Assembly (NCBI RefSeq): GCF_003031675.1
Contig: NZ_PYWX01000091.1
Span: 41,810-105,809 of the forward strand
From: Pseudomonas palleroniana
GTDB lineage: Bacteria > Pseudomonadota > Gammaproteobacteria > Pseudomonadales > Pseudomonadaceae
Reading direction: 5' to 3'
DNA length: 64,000 nt
Made by a program: the position numbers and the translations under genes. Below are positions 24,174 through 32,681 of the stretch, piece after piece (the first letter of the stretch is position 1; each line of letters starts with the position of its first letter). A model generated the notes under the pieces. The model saw only the letters and a list, made by a program, of their open reading frames with translations. It had not been told where the DNA came from and made no database searches.

Positions 24174-25214
24174 ATGCGTTTGTGTAAATTCTTTTTTGCA
24201 GGCTGTTTGTCGTTGGTCAGCCTGGCGAGTCATGCCGAAACCCTCAATGGCCTCTATCAAGTACTTGAACCTGTCAGCAGCCAGTCGCCCCAAGAGCGCG
24301 ACCAGGCGACCCAGCGCGCCGTGCAGACCCTGGTGATCCGCCTGACCGGCGACGCCAAGGCCGCCGATGGCCCGGGCCTGGCGGCGATTCGCAAAGACCC
24401 GCAGCAGATCATTACCCAGTACGGCTACGACGCCGGCCCGCCGGAAAGCCTGCAGGTGGATTTCGACCCGGTCAGCACCGATCGCGCGTTGCGACAGGCG
24501 GGCCTGGCAATCTGGGGCAGCAACCGACCGTCGATTCTCGGCTGGTGGCTCAACGATTCCACGGACGGCAGCAGCCTGGTCGGCGATGGTCAAGCCGTTG
24601 CCCAGGCCCTGCGCCGGGCCGCGCAGCATCGTGGCTTGCCGTTGCGTCTGCCGCTGGGCGACCTGGATGAGCAGGTGGTCGCCACCGCTCCCAATCTTGA
24701 AAGCGCGGATGCCACGCCACTGCGCGCAGCCTCCGAGCGTTACGGCGCCGATGCATTGCTGGCGGTGCACGCCCGCCAGGATGGCAATCAGTGGCAGGCC
24801 AAATGGCGCCTGTGGCTGGGTGACAAAAGCGAGCAGGGCACCGCCCAGGGGGCCGATACCGGAGCGGTAGCCGATGCCGTCATGTTGGCCGTCAGCGAAA
24901 AGCTGGCGCCACGGTTTGCCGTCAAGCCCGGTGTCAGTACCGAGCAGTTGCTGGAAGTGCAGGGCATGAACCTGGAGCGCTACGCAGCCCTGGGCCATCT
25001 TCTGGAGCCCTTTGGGGGCCAGCCGCTGCTCGTGGATGGCAGCCGTATTGTGTATCGAGTCAATGGCAGTGCCGATCAGTTGCGTACCCAGTTGAGCCTG
25101 GCCAAGTTGCAGGAAGTGCCTGCCGGTCAGGCGCCGGCCCAGCAGCCGGTGGCAGATGGCTCCCAGGCGCCCGCAACTCCCGAGCCGCAGGCGCAACTAC
25201 GTTTTCATTGGTAA
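24174..25214 (+). CDS. DUF2066 exported protein
   Basis: The 346 residues begin with a signal peptide (MRLCKFFFAGCLSLVSLASHA, cleavage about residue 21) and continue with an NGLYQVLEPV...TQRAVQTLVIRLTGD region that matches DUF2066. The C-terminus is proline- and glutamine-rich. The frame is open 90 bases further upstream, but the ATG at 24174 gives the signal peptide directly. It lies in the purM-hda neighbourhood (PA0946-like position). Function unknown; periplasmic location is likely. Confidence 0.85.
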   Translation: MRLCKFFFAGCLSLVSLASHAETLNGLYQVLEPVSSQSPQERDQATQRAVQTLVIRLTGDAKAADGPGLAAIRKDPQQIITQYGYDAGPPESLQVDFDPVSTDRALRQAGLAIWGSNRPSILGWWLNDSTDGSSLVGDGQAVAQALRRAAQHRGLPLRLPLGDLDEQVVATAPNLESADATPLRAASERYGADALLAVHARQDGNQWQAKWRLWLGDKSEQGTAQGADTGAVADAVMLAVSEKLAPRFAVKPGVSTEQLLEVQGMNLERYAALGHLLEPFGGQPLLVDGSRIVYRVNGSADQLRTQLSLAKLQEVPAGQAPAQQPVADGSQAPATPEPQAQLRFHW

Positions 25215-25269
25215 ATAATCGTCTTTCTTCTATATAGAGGAAGGCAGTCACTGACAGATGGAGTGGTGT

Positions 25270-26343
25270 ATGGCGGATACGCGTCGTTGGGTGTGGCTTG
25301 GCGGGATTGTCCTGCTATGCGTTTTTGTATTCCTGCTGCATTCGATCCTGACGCCGTTCCTGGTCGCGTTGCTGCTCGCTTACCTGTTCGATCCCGTGGT
25401 GGATCGCCTGGAGAAAGTCGGCATGTCACGCACCTGGGGTGTGGTGACGGTGTTTGTCCTGTTTACCTTGATCATCACCACATTGGTGCTGGTGCTGGTG
25501 CCGATGCTGGCCAAGCAGTTGTTTCGCTTGTATGAACTGGCGCCGCAAATGCTCGACTGGTTGCAGCACACGGCGATGCCGTGGGCCCAGGCCAAGTTGG
25601 GGCTGGCGGATGGCTTCTGGAAGTTCGACAAGGTCAAGGCGGCAATCAGTGAGCATATGGGGCAGACCACCGATATTGTCGGTGCGGTGCTCAGCCAGGC
25701 CACGGCCTCCAGCCTTGCTCTGATTGGTTGGCTGACCAACCTGGTGCTGATCCCGGTGGTGGCGTTTTACTTGCTGCGCGACTGGGACATCATGATGGCC
25801 AAGATCCGCAGCCTGCTGCCGCGTGATCGTGAGGAACGCATTGTGTCCCTGGCGAACGAGTGCCATGAGGTGCTTGGCGCGTTCGTGCGCGGTCAGTTGT
25901 TGGTGATGCTCGCGCTCGGAATCATCTACGCGGCAGGTTTGATGGCGATTGGTCTGGAGCTCGGCCTGTTGATCGGCTTGATCGCCGGGTTGGCGGCTAT
26001 CGTGCCGTACATGGGGTTTGTGATCGGGATTGGTTCGGCGCTGGTGGCAGGGCTGTTCCAGTTTGGCGGTGACTTGTACCCGATGCTGGGGATTGTCGCG
26101 GTGTTCATGGTGGGTCAGGCGTTGGAAGGCATGGTGTTGACGCCATTGCTGGTAGGCGACCGGATCGGCCTGCATCCGGTGGCGGTGATCTTTGCGATCC
26201 TGGCGGGCGGTGAGCTGTTCGGCTTCACTGGCATCTTGCTGGCGCTGCCGGTGGCGGCGGTGATCATGGTGCTGGTGCGTCATGTGCACGATCTATACAA
26301 GGATTCCGATGTGTACACGGGGGTCGAAGATCCTGAGCTGTAA
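25270..26343 (+). CDS. AI-2E family (PerM-like) membrane protein
   Basis: This 357-residue inner-membrane protein has about eight hydrophobic segments and the family's LLAYLFDPVVDRLE region near residue 42, a long cytoplasmic middle loop and the C-terminal PLLVGDRIGLHPVAVIFAILAGG motif. Members of the AI-2E/PerM family have been linked to autoinducer export or sodium(lithium)/proton exchange; the substrate here is unknown. The ATG at 25270 is preferred because GGAG lies six bases before it; an ATG four codons upstream is open too. A strong terminator follows. Confidence 0.88.
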   Translation: MADTRRWVWLGGIVLLCVFVFLLHSILTPFLVALLLAYLFDPVVDRLEKVGMSRTWGVVTVFVLFTLIITTLVLVLVPMLAKQLFRLYELAPQMLDWLQHTAMPWAQAKLGLADGFWKFDKVKAAISEHMGQTTDIVGAVLSQATASSLALIGWLTNLVLIPVVAFYLLRDWDIMMAKIRSLLPRDREERIVSLANECHEVLGAFVRGQLLVMLALGIIYAAGLMAIGLELGLLIGLIAGLAAIVPYMGFVIGIGSALVAGLFQFGGDLYPMLGIVAVFMVGQALEGMVLTPLLVGDRIGLHPVAVIFAILAGGELFGFTGILLALPVAAVIMVLVRHVHDLYKDSDVYTGVEDPEL

Positions 26344-26353
26344 CCTCTACATG

Positions 26354-26379
26354 ACAAACCCGGCCTCGGCCGGGTTTGT
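26354..26379 (+). terminator. Rho-independent terminator of the AI-2E gene
   Basis: Perfect 12-bp stem ACAAACCCGGCC/GGCCGGGTTTGT with a two-base loop, followed by TGTTTC. Confidence 0.85.
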
Positions 26380-26548
26380 TGTTTCTGGGCCGCAAGGTGT
26401 CAAACAATTTGCGCAAACAGCCCCAGGCTGACGCAAACCTTTGATTTTGCTTGTTGTCTGCTGCATTGTGCGCCTGGCGTCACGGGTATAAACTTTGCAA
26501 ACTTTACACAGAGGCCACTCACGGTTCGTTTGGAGCCGTTCAGTCAGC

Positions 26549-27253
26549 ATGAAACCGATTCAGCTGCCCCTAGGGGTGCGTCTGCGTGATGACGCCACCT
26601 TTATCAACTACTACCCAGGCGCCAATGCCGCTGCACTCGGCTATGTCGAGCGGCTCTGCGAAGCCGACGCCGGGTGGACTGAAAGCCTGATCTATCTGTG
26701 GGGCAAGCACGGCGTGGGGCGTACTCACCTGTTGCAGGCCGCGTGCCTGCGTTTCGAGCAGATGGGGGAGCCGGCGGTGTACCTGCCGTTGGCTGAGTTG
26801 ATGGACCGTGGTATCGGGATCTTCGACCATCTTGAGCAGTACGAGCTGGTGTGTCTGGATGATCTGCAAGTGATCGCCGGCAAGGCGGACTGGGAAGAGG
26901 CGTTGTTTCACCTGTTCAACCGCTTGCGCGACAGTGGCCGGCGCTTGTTGATTGCCGCCTCTACATCGCCGCGTGAGTTGCCGGTCAAGTTGGCCGACCT
27001 TAAATCACGCCTGACCCTTGCGCTGATTTTCCAGATGCGCCCCTTGTCCGACGAAGACAAGCTGCGGGCCTTGCAGCTGCGTGCATCCCGTCGCGGCCTG
27101 CACCTCACCGACGAAGTCGGGCACTTCATCCTCACTCGTGGCACCCGCAGCATGAGCGCGTTGTTCGATTTGCTCGAACAGCTCGATCAAGCCTCTTTGC
27201 AAGCCCAGCGCAAGCTGACCATCCCCTTCCTCAAAGAAACCCTTGGCTGGTAG
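26549..27253 (+). CDS. hda: DnaA regulatory inactivator Hda
   Basis: Hda binds the sliding clamp and promotes hydrolysis of ATP on DnaA, preventing over-initiation. The 234 residues carry the N-terminal clamp-binding motif QLPLGV (residues 5-10), the AAA+ P-loop region LWGKHGVGRTHLLQ near 51 and the Walker B VCLDDLQVI near 101. The P-loop is slightly unusual but like other Hda/DnaA-type proteins. Start by homology at 26549; its ribosome-binding site is weak. Position next to purM/DUF2066 is conserved in Pseudomonas. Confidence 0.94.
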   Translation: MKPIQLPLGVRLRDDATFINYYPGANAAALGYVERLCEADAGWTESLIYLWGKHGVGRTHLLQAACLRFEQMGEPAVYLPLAELMDRGIGIFDHLEQYELVCLDDLQVIAGKADWEEALFHLFNRLRDSGRRLLIAASTSPRELPVKLADLKSRLTLALIFQMRPLSDEDKLRALQLRASRRGLHLTDEVGHFILTRGTRSMSALFDLLEQLDQASLQAQRKLTIPFLKETLGW

Positions 27254-27466
27254 CCAGCCCAGTCATTTCGGTGCTTTCGGCATATTTCAGGCGCCAGAAA
27301 ACCTGCGTCTTGGCCACTTTGGCCGCGCAAAAGGCAGGTATGGGGTGTTAAGGGCTTAGATGTCATGGTCAAAACAAGAAGTCACATAGAGCACGATTGA
27401 ATTTGCAAATCGATGTGATAGAAGGCATAGTCTCGACTTCTTTACACATCAGCCACGGTCGTGCCC

Positions 27467-28096
27467 ATGCTAAATCGCTTCGCACCCCTCGTGCCCCTCG
27501 CACTTGTTACCCTGTTGTTTGGTTGCGCCTCCCACCCTCAACAAGTGGCTGAGCAGCACAAAACCCAACAGCAGTCCCAGGCAAAATTCGTTGCTTCCCA
27601 GTCTTCGACTGTCTATGAAGAAGAAGTGGCAACCGAAAAGGAACTGGCCGACTTCGCCGGCAACAAGCCTTACCAGCTCCCAGTTCTGGCCGACAGCATT
27701 CTTGAACGCGGCATGTCCCTGATCGGTACGCGTTACCGTTTCGGCGGTACCTCTGAAGCCGGTTTCGATTGCAGCGGCTTCATCGGCTATCTGTTTCGTG
27801 AAGAAGCCGGCATGAACCTGCCACGCTCGACGCGCGAAATGATCAACGTGAATGCACCGTTGGTCGCACGCAACAACCTCAAGCCGGGTGATCTGCTTTT
27901 CTTTAGCACAGCGGGTCGTGGTCGTGTCAGCCACGCCGGTATCTACTTGGGCGATAACCAGTTTATTCACTCCAGCAGCCGTCGCAGCGGTGGTGTTCGC
28001 GTCGACAGCCTGGGTGACAGCTACTGGAGCAAAACTTTCATCGAAGCCAAGCGCGCACTCGCCATGGCCCCGACTACGGTTACCGCTAGCAAGTAA
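27467..28096 (+). CDS. NlpC/P60 (C40) lipoprotein, putative murein endopeptidase, copy 1
   Basis: The 209-residue protein has a lipoprotein signal with lipobox LLFGC, a polar linker and a C40 peptidase domain with catalytic cysteine in FDCSGFIGY, histidine in VSHAGIYLG and a third polar residue in FIHSSS. Such enzymes cut bonds in peptidoglycan stem peptides, as E. coli Spr/MepS does. Lipidation indicates membrane anchoring in the periplasm. A GTG two codons upstream is an alternative start. A closely related gene follows 145 bases later. Confidence 0.9.
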   Translation: MLNRFAPLVPLALVTLLFGCASHPQQVAEQHKTQQQSQAKFVASQSSTVYEEEVATEKELADFAGNKPYQLPVLADSILERGMSLIGTRYRFGGTSEAGFDCSGFIGYLFREEAGMNLPRSTREMINVNAPLVARNNLKPGDLLFFSTAGRGRVSHAGIYLGDNQFIHSSSRRSGGVRVDSLGDSYWSKTFIEAKRALAMAPTTVTASK

Positions 28097-28241
28097 AGTT
28101 AAAGTGATACTTGAAGTTTGATGTGTAAGCGCTAGAATCCCTGGATATTGTTGGAATCCGTTCGCGCAAGCTTTGCTTGCGCGTTCTGGTTTTCAGCGTT
28201 CGGCAGCGAAAAGCCGCATCCAGACCAGGATTGTTCTGCCC

Positions 28242-28778
28242 ATGTCGACCTCAGCCCGCCTCATTCTGCTTGTTTGTGCCGCGCTCCTCAGCGCCTGCGC
28301 AAGCCGCCCACCATCCGCTCCAGTGGCCGTCAAGCCCAAGCCGGTGTTCAATTACTCCACACAGAGTTTCTCGCCGGCTGCCGAAGACGTGCTCTTCCGT
28401 GCGCTGGGCCTGGTCGGCACGCCTTATCGTTGGGGCGGCAACACGCCAGATTCCGGGTTTGATTGCAGTGGCCTGATCGGTTTCGTCTACCGTGATGCGG
28501 CGGGCATCTCGTTGCCGCGTACCACCCGCGAATTGATCGTGATGCGTGCGCAGAATGTCAGTGAGGAAAACCTGCAAACCGGTGACTTGCTGTTTTTCGC
28601 CACGGGCGGTGGTTCGCAGGTCAGCCATGCCGGTATCTACGTGGGTGAGGGGCGTTTTGTACACGCCCCACAGACTGGCGGTACGGTGAAGCTGGATACG
28701 TTGGCCAAAGCGTATTGGCAGAATGCTTACTTGAGTGCCAAGCGCGTGCTGCCGGCAAACCTGGCTCGTAATCCATAA
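28242..28778 (+). CDS. NlpC/P60 (C40) lipoprotein, putative murein endopeptidase, copy 2
   Basis: The 178-residue paralogue of the preceding gene has a signal with lipobox LLSAC, the active-site cysteine in FDCSGLIGFVY, histidine in VSHAGIYVGEG and a shorter linker. It shares the pattern GLVGTPYRWGGNTPDSGFDC with copy 1 (LIGTRYRFGGTSEAGFDC). The frame is open upstream, but the ATG at 28242 gives the signal sequence. It is probably a separate hydrolase of the Spr type with partly redundant function. Confidence 0.9.
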   Translation: MSTSARLILLVCAALLSACASRPPSAPVAVKPKPVFNYSTQSFSPAAEDVLFRALGLVGTPYRWGGNTPDSGFDCSGLIGFVYRDAAGISLPRTTRELIVMRAQNVSEENLQTGDLLFFATGGGSQVSHAGIYVGEGRFVHAPQTGGTVKLDTLAKAYWQNAYLSAKRVLPANLARNP

Positions 28779-28797
28779 ACACCGCCTAACGCTGCAA

Positions 28798-28820
28798 CAA
28801 GCGGGTGCAATGCCCGCTTG
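28798..28820. other. Perfect hairpin after the second NlpC/P60 gene
   Basis: CAAGCGGG-N7-CCCGCTTG, an 8-bp perfect stem 19 bases after the stop codon. There is no T run behind it, so it may be a weak terminator or an RNA 3'-end stabiliser. Confidence 0.5.
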
Positions 28821-28884
28821 CCGCTTTGGCTTGTCCGGCCAGCTTTAATTGACGCTCCACCCCCAACCCACTAACCTTCGCGGC

Positions 28885-29115
28885 TTGTTCCAGGTGCTCT
28901 GTGACCTAGGGGTCGACAGGGTGAAACAGGGAAGCCGGTGAGTGAGCGCGCTTGTACACAGTGCTGCCGCGATCCCGGCGCTGCCCCCGCAACGGTAAAT
29001 GAGTCAAGACGCTGCCTTTTGCCACTGTATCGCCCCGCGATATGGGAAGGCGCAACGTCGGCTTGCTCTTTTGTAGAGCGCCACTCATGAGCCCGGAGAC
29101 CGGCCTGAAACATTC
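28885..29115 (+). ncRNA. Cobalamin (AdoCbl) riboswitch
   Basis: The leader of the cob operon shows the conserved cobalamin aptamer pieces in order: the AGGTGCT opening, ACAGGGAAGCCGGTG near 28917-28940, the CCGGCGCTGCCCCCGCAACGG core near 28976, the B12-box GCCACTG at 29021, GGGAAGG, and the closing AGCCCGGAGACCGGCCT. Binding of adenosylcobalamin should lower expression of the downstream genes. A hairpin AGCATC/GATGCT at 29119-29139 lies just after it and may be part of the expression platform. Confidence 0.93.
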
Positions 29116-29201
29116 AACAGCATCACGGTGGGCGATGCTTGGCTGTCTGTTTGGTCTTTTTTCTGCCCGCCGTTTTTGTTCAGCCCCAACGGAGAGCTGC
29201 C

Positions 29202-29813
29202 ATGACTGATTCCCCTGACCGCGATGAACGCCACCTGGCGCGCATGTTGCGCAAAAAAGCCGTCATCGATGAGCGGATTGCCAACTCCCCCAACGAATGC
29301 GGATTGCTGCTGGTGCTGACCGGCAACGGCAAAGGCAAAAGCAGTTCGGCGTTCGGCATGCTCGCTCGCGCCATGGGCCACGGCATGCAATGCGGTGTGG
29401 TGCAGTTCATCAAGGGGCGTAACAGCACCGGTGAGGAATTGTTCTTCCGCCGCTTCCCCGAACAAGTGCGTTTTCATGTGATGGGCGAAGGCTTTACCTG
29501 GGAAACCCAGGACCGTCAGCGCGACATCGCCGCTGCCGAGGCTGCCTGGGCGGTTTCCCGCGCAATGCTGCAAGACCCGAGCATTGGCCTGGTGGTGCTG
29601 GATGAGTTGAACATCGCCCTCAAGCACGGCTACCTCGACCTGGATCAGGTACTGAGCGACCTGCAAGCCCGCCCGCCGATGCAGCACGTGGTCGTGACGG
29701 GGCGCGGTGCCAAGCCTGAACTGATCGAAATGGGCGATACCGTCACCGAAATGGGCATGCTCAAGCACGCGTTCCAGGCCGGTATCAAGGCACAGAAGGG
29801 CGTCGAACTTTGA
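29202..29813 (+). CDS. cobO: Corrinoid adenosyltransferase
   Basis: CobO transfers the adenosyl group from ATP to cob(I)yrinic acid a,c-diamide (BtuR/CobA family). The 203 residues contain the P-loop GNGKGKSSSAFG near residue 42 and VLDELNIALKHGYL near 128. The ATG at 29202 follows GGAGAG after the cobalamin riboswitch. It is the first gene of a ten-gene operon; its stop overlaps the start of cobyrinate synthase. Confidence 0.95.
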   Translation: MTDSPDRDERHLARMLRKKAVIDERIANSPNECGLLLVLTGNGKGKSSSAFGMLARAMGHGMQCGVVQFIKGRNSTGEELFFRRFPEQVRFHVMGEGFTWETQDRQRDIAAAEAAWAVSRAMLQDPSIGLVVLDELNIALKHGYLDLDQVLSDLQARPPMQHVVVTGRGAKPELIEMGDTVTEMGMLKHAFQAGIKAQKGVEL

Positions 29814-31129
29814 ACCAGCCCCGTCATTGCCCGGCCGTGTTGATTGCCGCACCGGCGTCCGGCCAGGGCAAAACCACCGTCACCGCCGCGCTCGCCCGTT
29901 TGCACCGCAACCTGGGGCGCAAGGTACGCGTGTTCAAGTGCGGGCCGGACTTTCTCGACCCGATGATCCACGAGCGTGCCAGCGGTGCGCCGGTCTATCA
30001 GTTGGACATGTGGATGGTCGGCGAGCAGGAAAGTCGTCGTCTACTGTGGGAAGCTGCGGGGGAGGCCGACCTGATCCTGATCGAAGGCGTGATGGGCCTG
30101 TTCGACGGCACCCCGTCCAGCGCCGACCTGGCCCGTCACTTCGGCGTGCCTGTCCTGGGCGTGATCGACGGCACCGCCATGGCTCAGACCTTTGGTGCCC
30201 TGGCCCTGGGCCTGGCGCGTTACCAGCCGGACTTGCCGTTCGCCGGCGTGCTGGCCAACCGCGTGGGAACCCTGCGCCATGCGCAACTGCTTGAAGGAAG
30301 TCTTACTGAGGGCCTGCGCTGGTACGGCGCACTCTCCCGGGAAACCGGGATCGAGTTGCCCAGCCGTCACCTGGGGCTGGTGCAAGCCAGCGAATTGAAT
30401 GACCTCGATGTACGCCTGGATGCTGCCGCCCAGGCCCTGGGCAGCAGCTGCGAGGTGGCTCTGCCACCGCCGGTGAGCTTTGCCGCCCCGGAGCTGATCG
30501 AGGCCGAACCGCTGCTCGCCGGCGTACGTATTGCCGTGGCCCGCGACGAAGCGTTCGCCTTCACCTATGGCGCCAGCCTTGACGTGCTGCGGGCGATGGG
30601 CGCCGAGCTACGCTTCTTTTCGCCGATTCACGATCGTGAATTGCCTGACGTCGACAGCCTCTATCTGCCCGGTGGTTACCCGGAGCTGCACCACCGCGCG
30701 CTGTCGGACAACACACCGATGCTTGACGCCATCCGCGCCCACCACGCTGCCGGCAAGCCTTTGCTCGCCGAATGCGGCGGGATGCTCTACCTGCTGGACT
30801 CGCTCACGGACGTTGAGGGCACCCGCGTCGAACTGGTCGGCCTGCTGCAGGGTGACGCAGTGATGCAAAAGAAACTCGCCGCCCTGGCCCTGCAAAGTGT
30901 CGACTTGCCGGAGGGGGTGCTGCGCGGCCACACCTATCACCATTCCCTGACCAGCACCCAGTGGCAGCCGATTGCCCGAGGCTTGAGCCCCAATGGTGGG
31001 CGCGGCGCCGAAGCGGTTTATCGTCAGGGGCGGATGACCGCTTCGTACGTACACTTCTACTTTCCGTCCAACCCCCAAGCCGTTGCCGCGCTGTTTGCGC
31101 CCGATGTCGAGGTCGCAACCACACCATGA
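29810..31129 (+). CDS. cobB: Cobyrinate a,c-diamide synthase (TTG start)
   Basis: The 439-residue ATP- and glutamine-dependent amidotransferase amidates the a and c groups of cobyrinic acid. The N-terminal half has the P-loop APASGQGKTTVTAAL, the C-terminal half the glutaminase motif LAECGGMLYL near 325. No ATG occurs near the beginning; the frame starts with TTG at 29810, overlapping the cobO stop by four bases and preceded by GAAGGG. The next ATG is deep inside the conserved domain, so TTG is well supported. CobB/CbiA naming follows the aerobic pathway. Confidence 0.92.
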   Translation: MNQPRHCPAVLIAAPASGQGKTTVTAALARLHRNLGRKVRVFKCGPDFLDPMIHERASGAPVYQLDMWMVGEQESRRLLWEAAGEADLILIEGVMGLFDGTPSSADLARHFGVPVLGVIDGTAMAQTFGALALGLARYQPDLPFAGVLANRVGTLRHAQLLEGSLTEGLRWYGALSRETGIELPSRHLGLVQASELNDLDVRLDAAAQALGSSCEVALPPPVSFAAPELIEAEPLLAGVRIAVARDEAFAFTYGASLDVLRAMGAELRFFSPIHDRELPDVDSLYLPGGYPELHHRALSDNTPMLDAIRAHHAAGKPLLAECGGMLYLLDSLTDVEGTRVELVGLLQGDAVMQKKLAALALQSVDLPEGVLRGHTYHHSLTSTQWQPIARGLSPNGGRGAEAVYRQGRMTASYVHFYFPSNPQAVAALFAPDVEVATTP

Positions 31130-31776
31130 GTGACAACGCTTTCCCCCAGGCCGATCGCGACGCGGTCTACCGCGTTATCGCCGAACGCCGCGATATGCGT
31201 CACTTCAGCGGCGGCACGGTCGCCCCTGAGTTGTTGCACCGCTTGCTCCAGGCCGCGCACCAGGCGCCCAGTGTCGGGCTGATGCAGCCTTGGCGGTTTA
31301 TCCGCATCAGCGACCGCTCCCTGCGTGGGCAGATTCAACAACTGGTGGAGGACGAACGCGTGCGCACCGCCGAAGCCCTCGGTGAGCGCTCCGACGAATT
31401 CATGAAGCTCAAGGTCGAAGGCATCCACGACTGCGCCGAAGTCTTGGTGGCAGCGTTGATGGATGATCGCGAGCGGCATATTTTCGGGCGGCGCACCTTG
31501 CCGGAAATGGACATGGCGTCGCTGTCCTGCGCAATCCAGAACCTGTGGCTGGCGGCCCGCGTCGAAGGGTTGGGCATGGGCTGGGTCTCGCTGTTCGAGC
31601 CCCAGGCCCTGGCCGAGCTGCTGGGCCTGCCGCCCGGCGCGAAACCCTTGGCGGTGCTGTGCCTGGGGCCGGTGACCGAGTTCTACCCGGCGCCTATGTT
31701 GCAGCTCGAAGGCTGGACCGAACCACGGCCGCTGAGTGACATGCTGTATGAAAATGTGTGGGGAGTGAGTCAATGA
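31126..31776 (+). CDS. bluB: 5,6-dimethylbenzimidazole synthase
   Basis: BluB breaks down reduced FMN with oxygen to form 5,6-dimethylbenzimidazole, the lower ligand of cobalamin. The 216 residues are nitroreductase-like with the BluB features RRDMRHFSGG near 20, PSVGLMQPWRFI near 48 and a conserved acidic/serine region after. ATGA overlap with the preceding gene. Its presence shows the pathway makes the lower ligand and depends on oxygen. Confidence 0.93.
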   Translation: MSDNAFPQADRDAVYRVIAERRDMRHFSGGTVAPELLHRLLQAAHQAPSVGLMQPWRFIRISDRSLRGQIQQLVEDERVRTAEALGERSDEFMKLKVEGIHDCAEVLVAALMDDRERHIFGRRTLPEMDMASLSCAIQNLWLAARVEGLGMGWVSLFEPQALAELLGLPPGAKPLAVLCLGPVTEFYPAPMLQLEGWTEPRPLSDMLYENVWGVSQ

Positions 31777-32681
31777 GTGTGGCCTTGCTGTGTGTCGCCG
31801 CGGTGGCGCTGGATGCGTTGCTGGGCGAGCCCAGGCGTTGGCATCCGCTGGTGGCGTTCGGCAATTTCGCCGGGCGCATCGAGCAGCGCTTCAATACCGG
31901 TGGCCGTGGCTGGCGCAGCCATGGCGTGACCGCGTGGTGTCTCGCAGTGGTGCCGCTGACCGTGCTGGCCACGGCGTTGTCCTGGGCGCCCTACATGGGT
32001 TGGGTGCTGGAGATTCTCGCGTTGTACTGTGCACTGGGCATGCGCAGCCTTGGCGAGCATGTGATGCCGGTGGCCCAGGCGTTGCGCAGTGATGACCTGG
32101 AACTGGCGCGTACACGTGTGAGTTACCTGGTGAGCCGTCAGACCAGTGAGCTGGACTCCACCGCAGTCGCCCGCGCCGCCACCGAGTCGGTGCTGGAAAA
32201 CGGCAGTGACGCGGTGTTCGCCGCGTTGTTCTGGTTCGTGGTGGCCGGTGTGCCGGGCGTGGTGCTCTACCGTTTGAGCAATACCCTGGATGCCATGTGG
32301 GGCTATCGCAACGAACGCTTCGAGCGCTTCGGCTGGGCGGCCGCCAAGATCGATGATGTACTCAACTATATTCCTGCACGCCTGGTGGCGTTGACTTACG
32401 CCGTGCTGGGCAAGACCCGCCTGGCGCTGAAATGCTGGCGCACCCAGGGCCGAACCTGGGACAGCCCCAATGCGGGGCCCGTGATGGCGGCCGGTGCGGG
32501 GGCATTGGGTGTCGAGTTGGGCGGCGCGGCGATTTATCACGGCGAGTTGCACCAGCGTCCACCGTTGGGCGAAGGCCCGGCGGCCGATGCCGATTCCATC
32601 GAGCGTGGCTGGCAACTGGTGCAGCGCGGCGTATGGTTATGGCTGCTGATTCTCTGCGCGGGGGCGCAATTCTATGCTTGA
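31773..32681 (+). CDS. cbiB: Adenosylcobinamide-phosphate synthase
   Basis: This 302-residue membrane protein (CbiB, called CobD in the P. denitrificans scheme) attaches aminopropanol or its phosphate to adenosylcobyric acid. It has about four hydrophobic segments and the family stretches ALLGEPRRWHPLVAFGNF at the N-terminus and ATESVLENGSDAVFAALF near 130. The ATG at 31773 overlaps the bluB stop; an upstream start five codons earlier is open but lacks this coupling. Confidence 0.93.
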   Translation: MSVALLCVAAVALDALLGEPRRWHPLVAFGNFAGRIEQRFNTGGRGWRSHGVTAWCLAVVPLTVLATALSWAPYMGWVLEILALYCALGMRSLGEHVMPVAQALRSDDLELARTRVSYLVSRQTSELDSTAVARAATESVLENGSDAVFAALFWFVVAGVPGVVLYRLSNTLDAMWGYRNERFERFGWAAAKIDDVLNYIPARLVALTYAVLGKTRLALKCWRTQGRTWDSPNAGPVMAAGAGALGVELGGAAIYHGELHQRPPLGEGPAADADSIERGWQLVQRGVWLWLLILCAGAQFYA

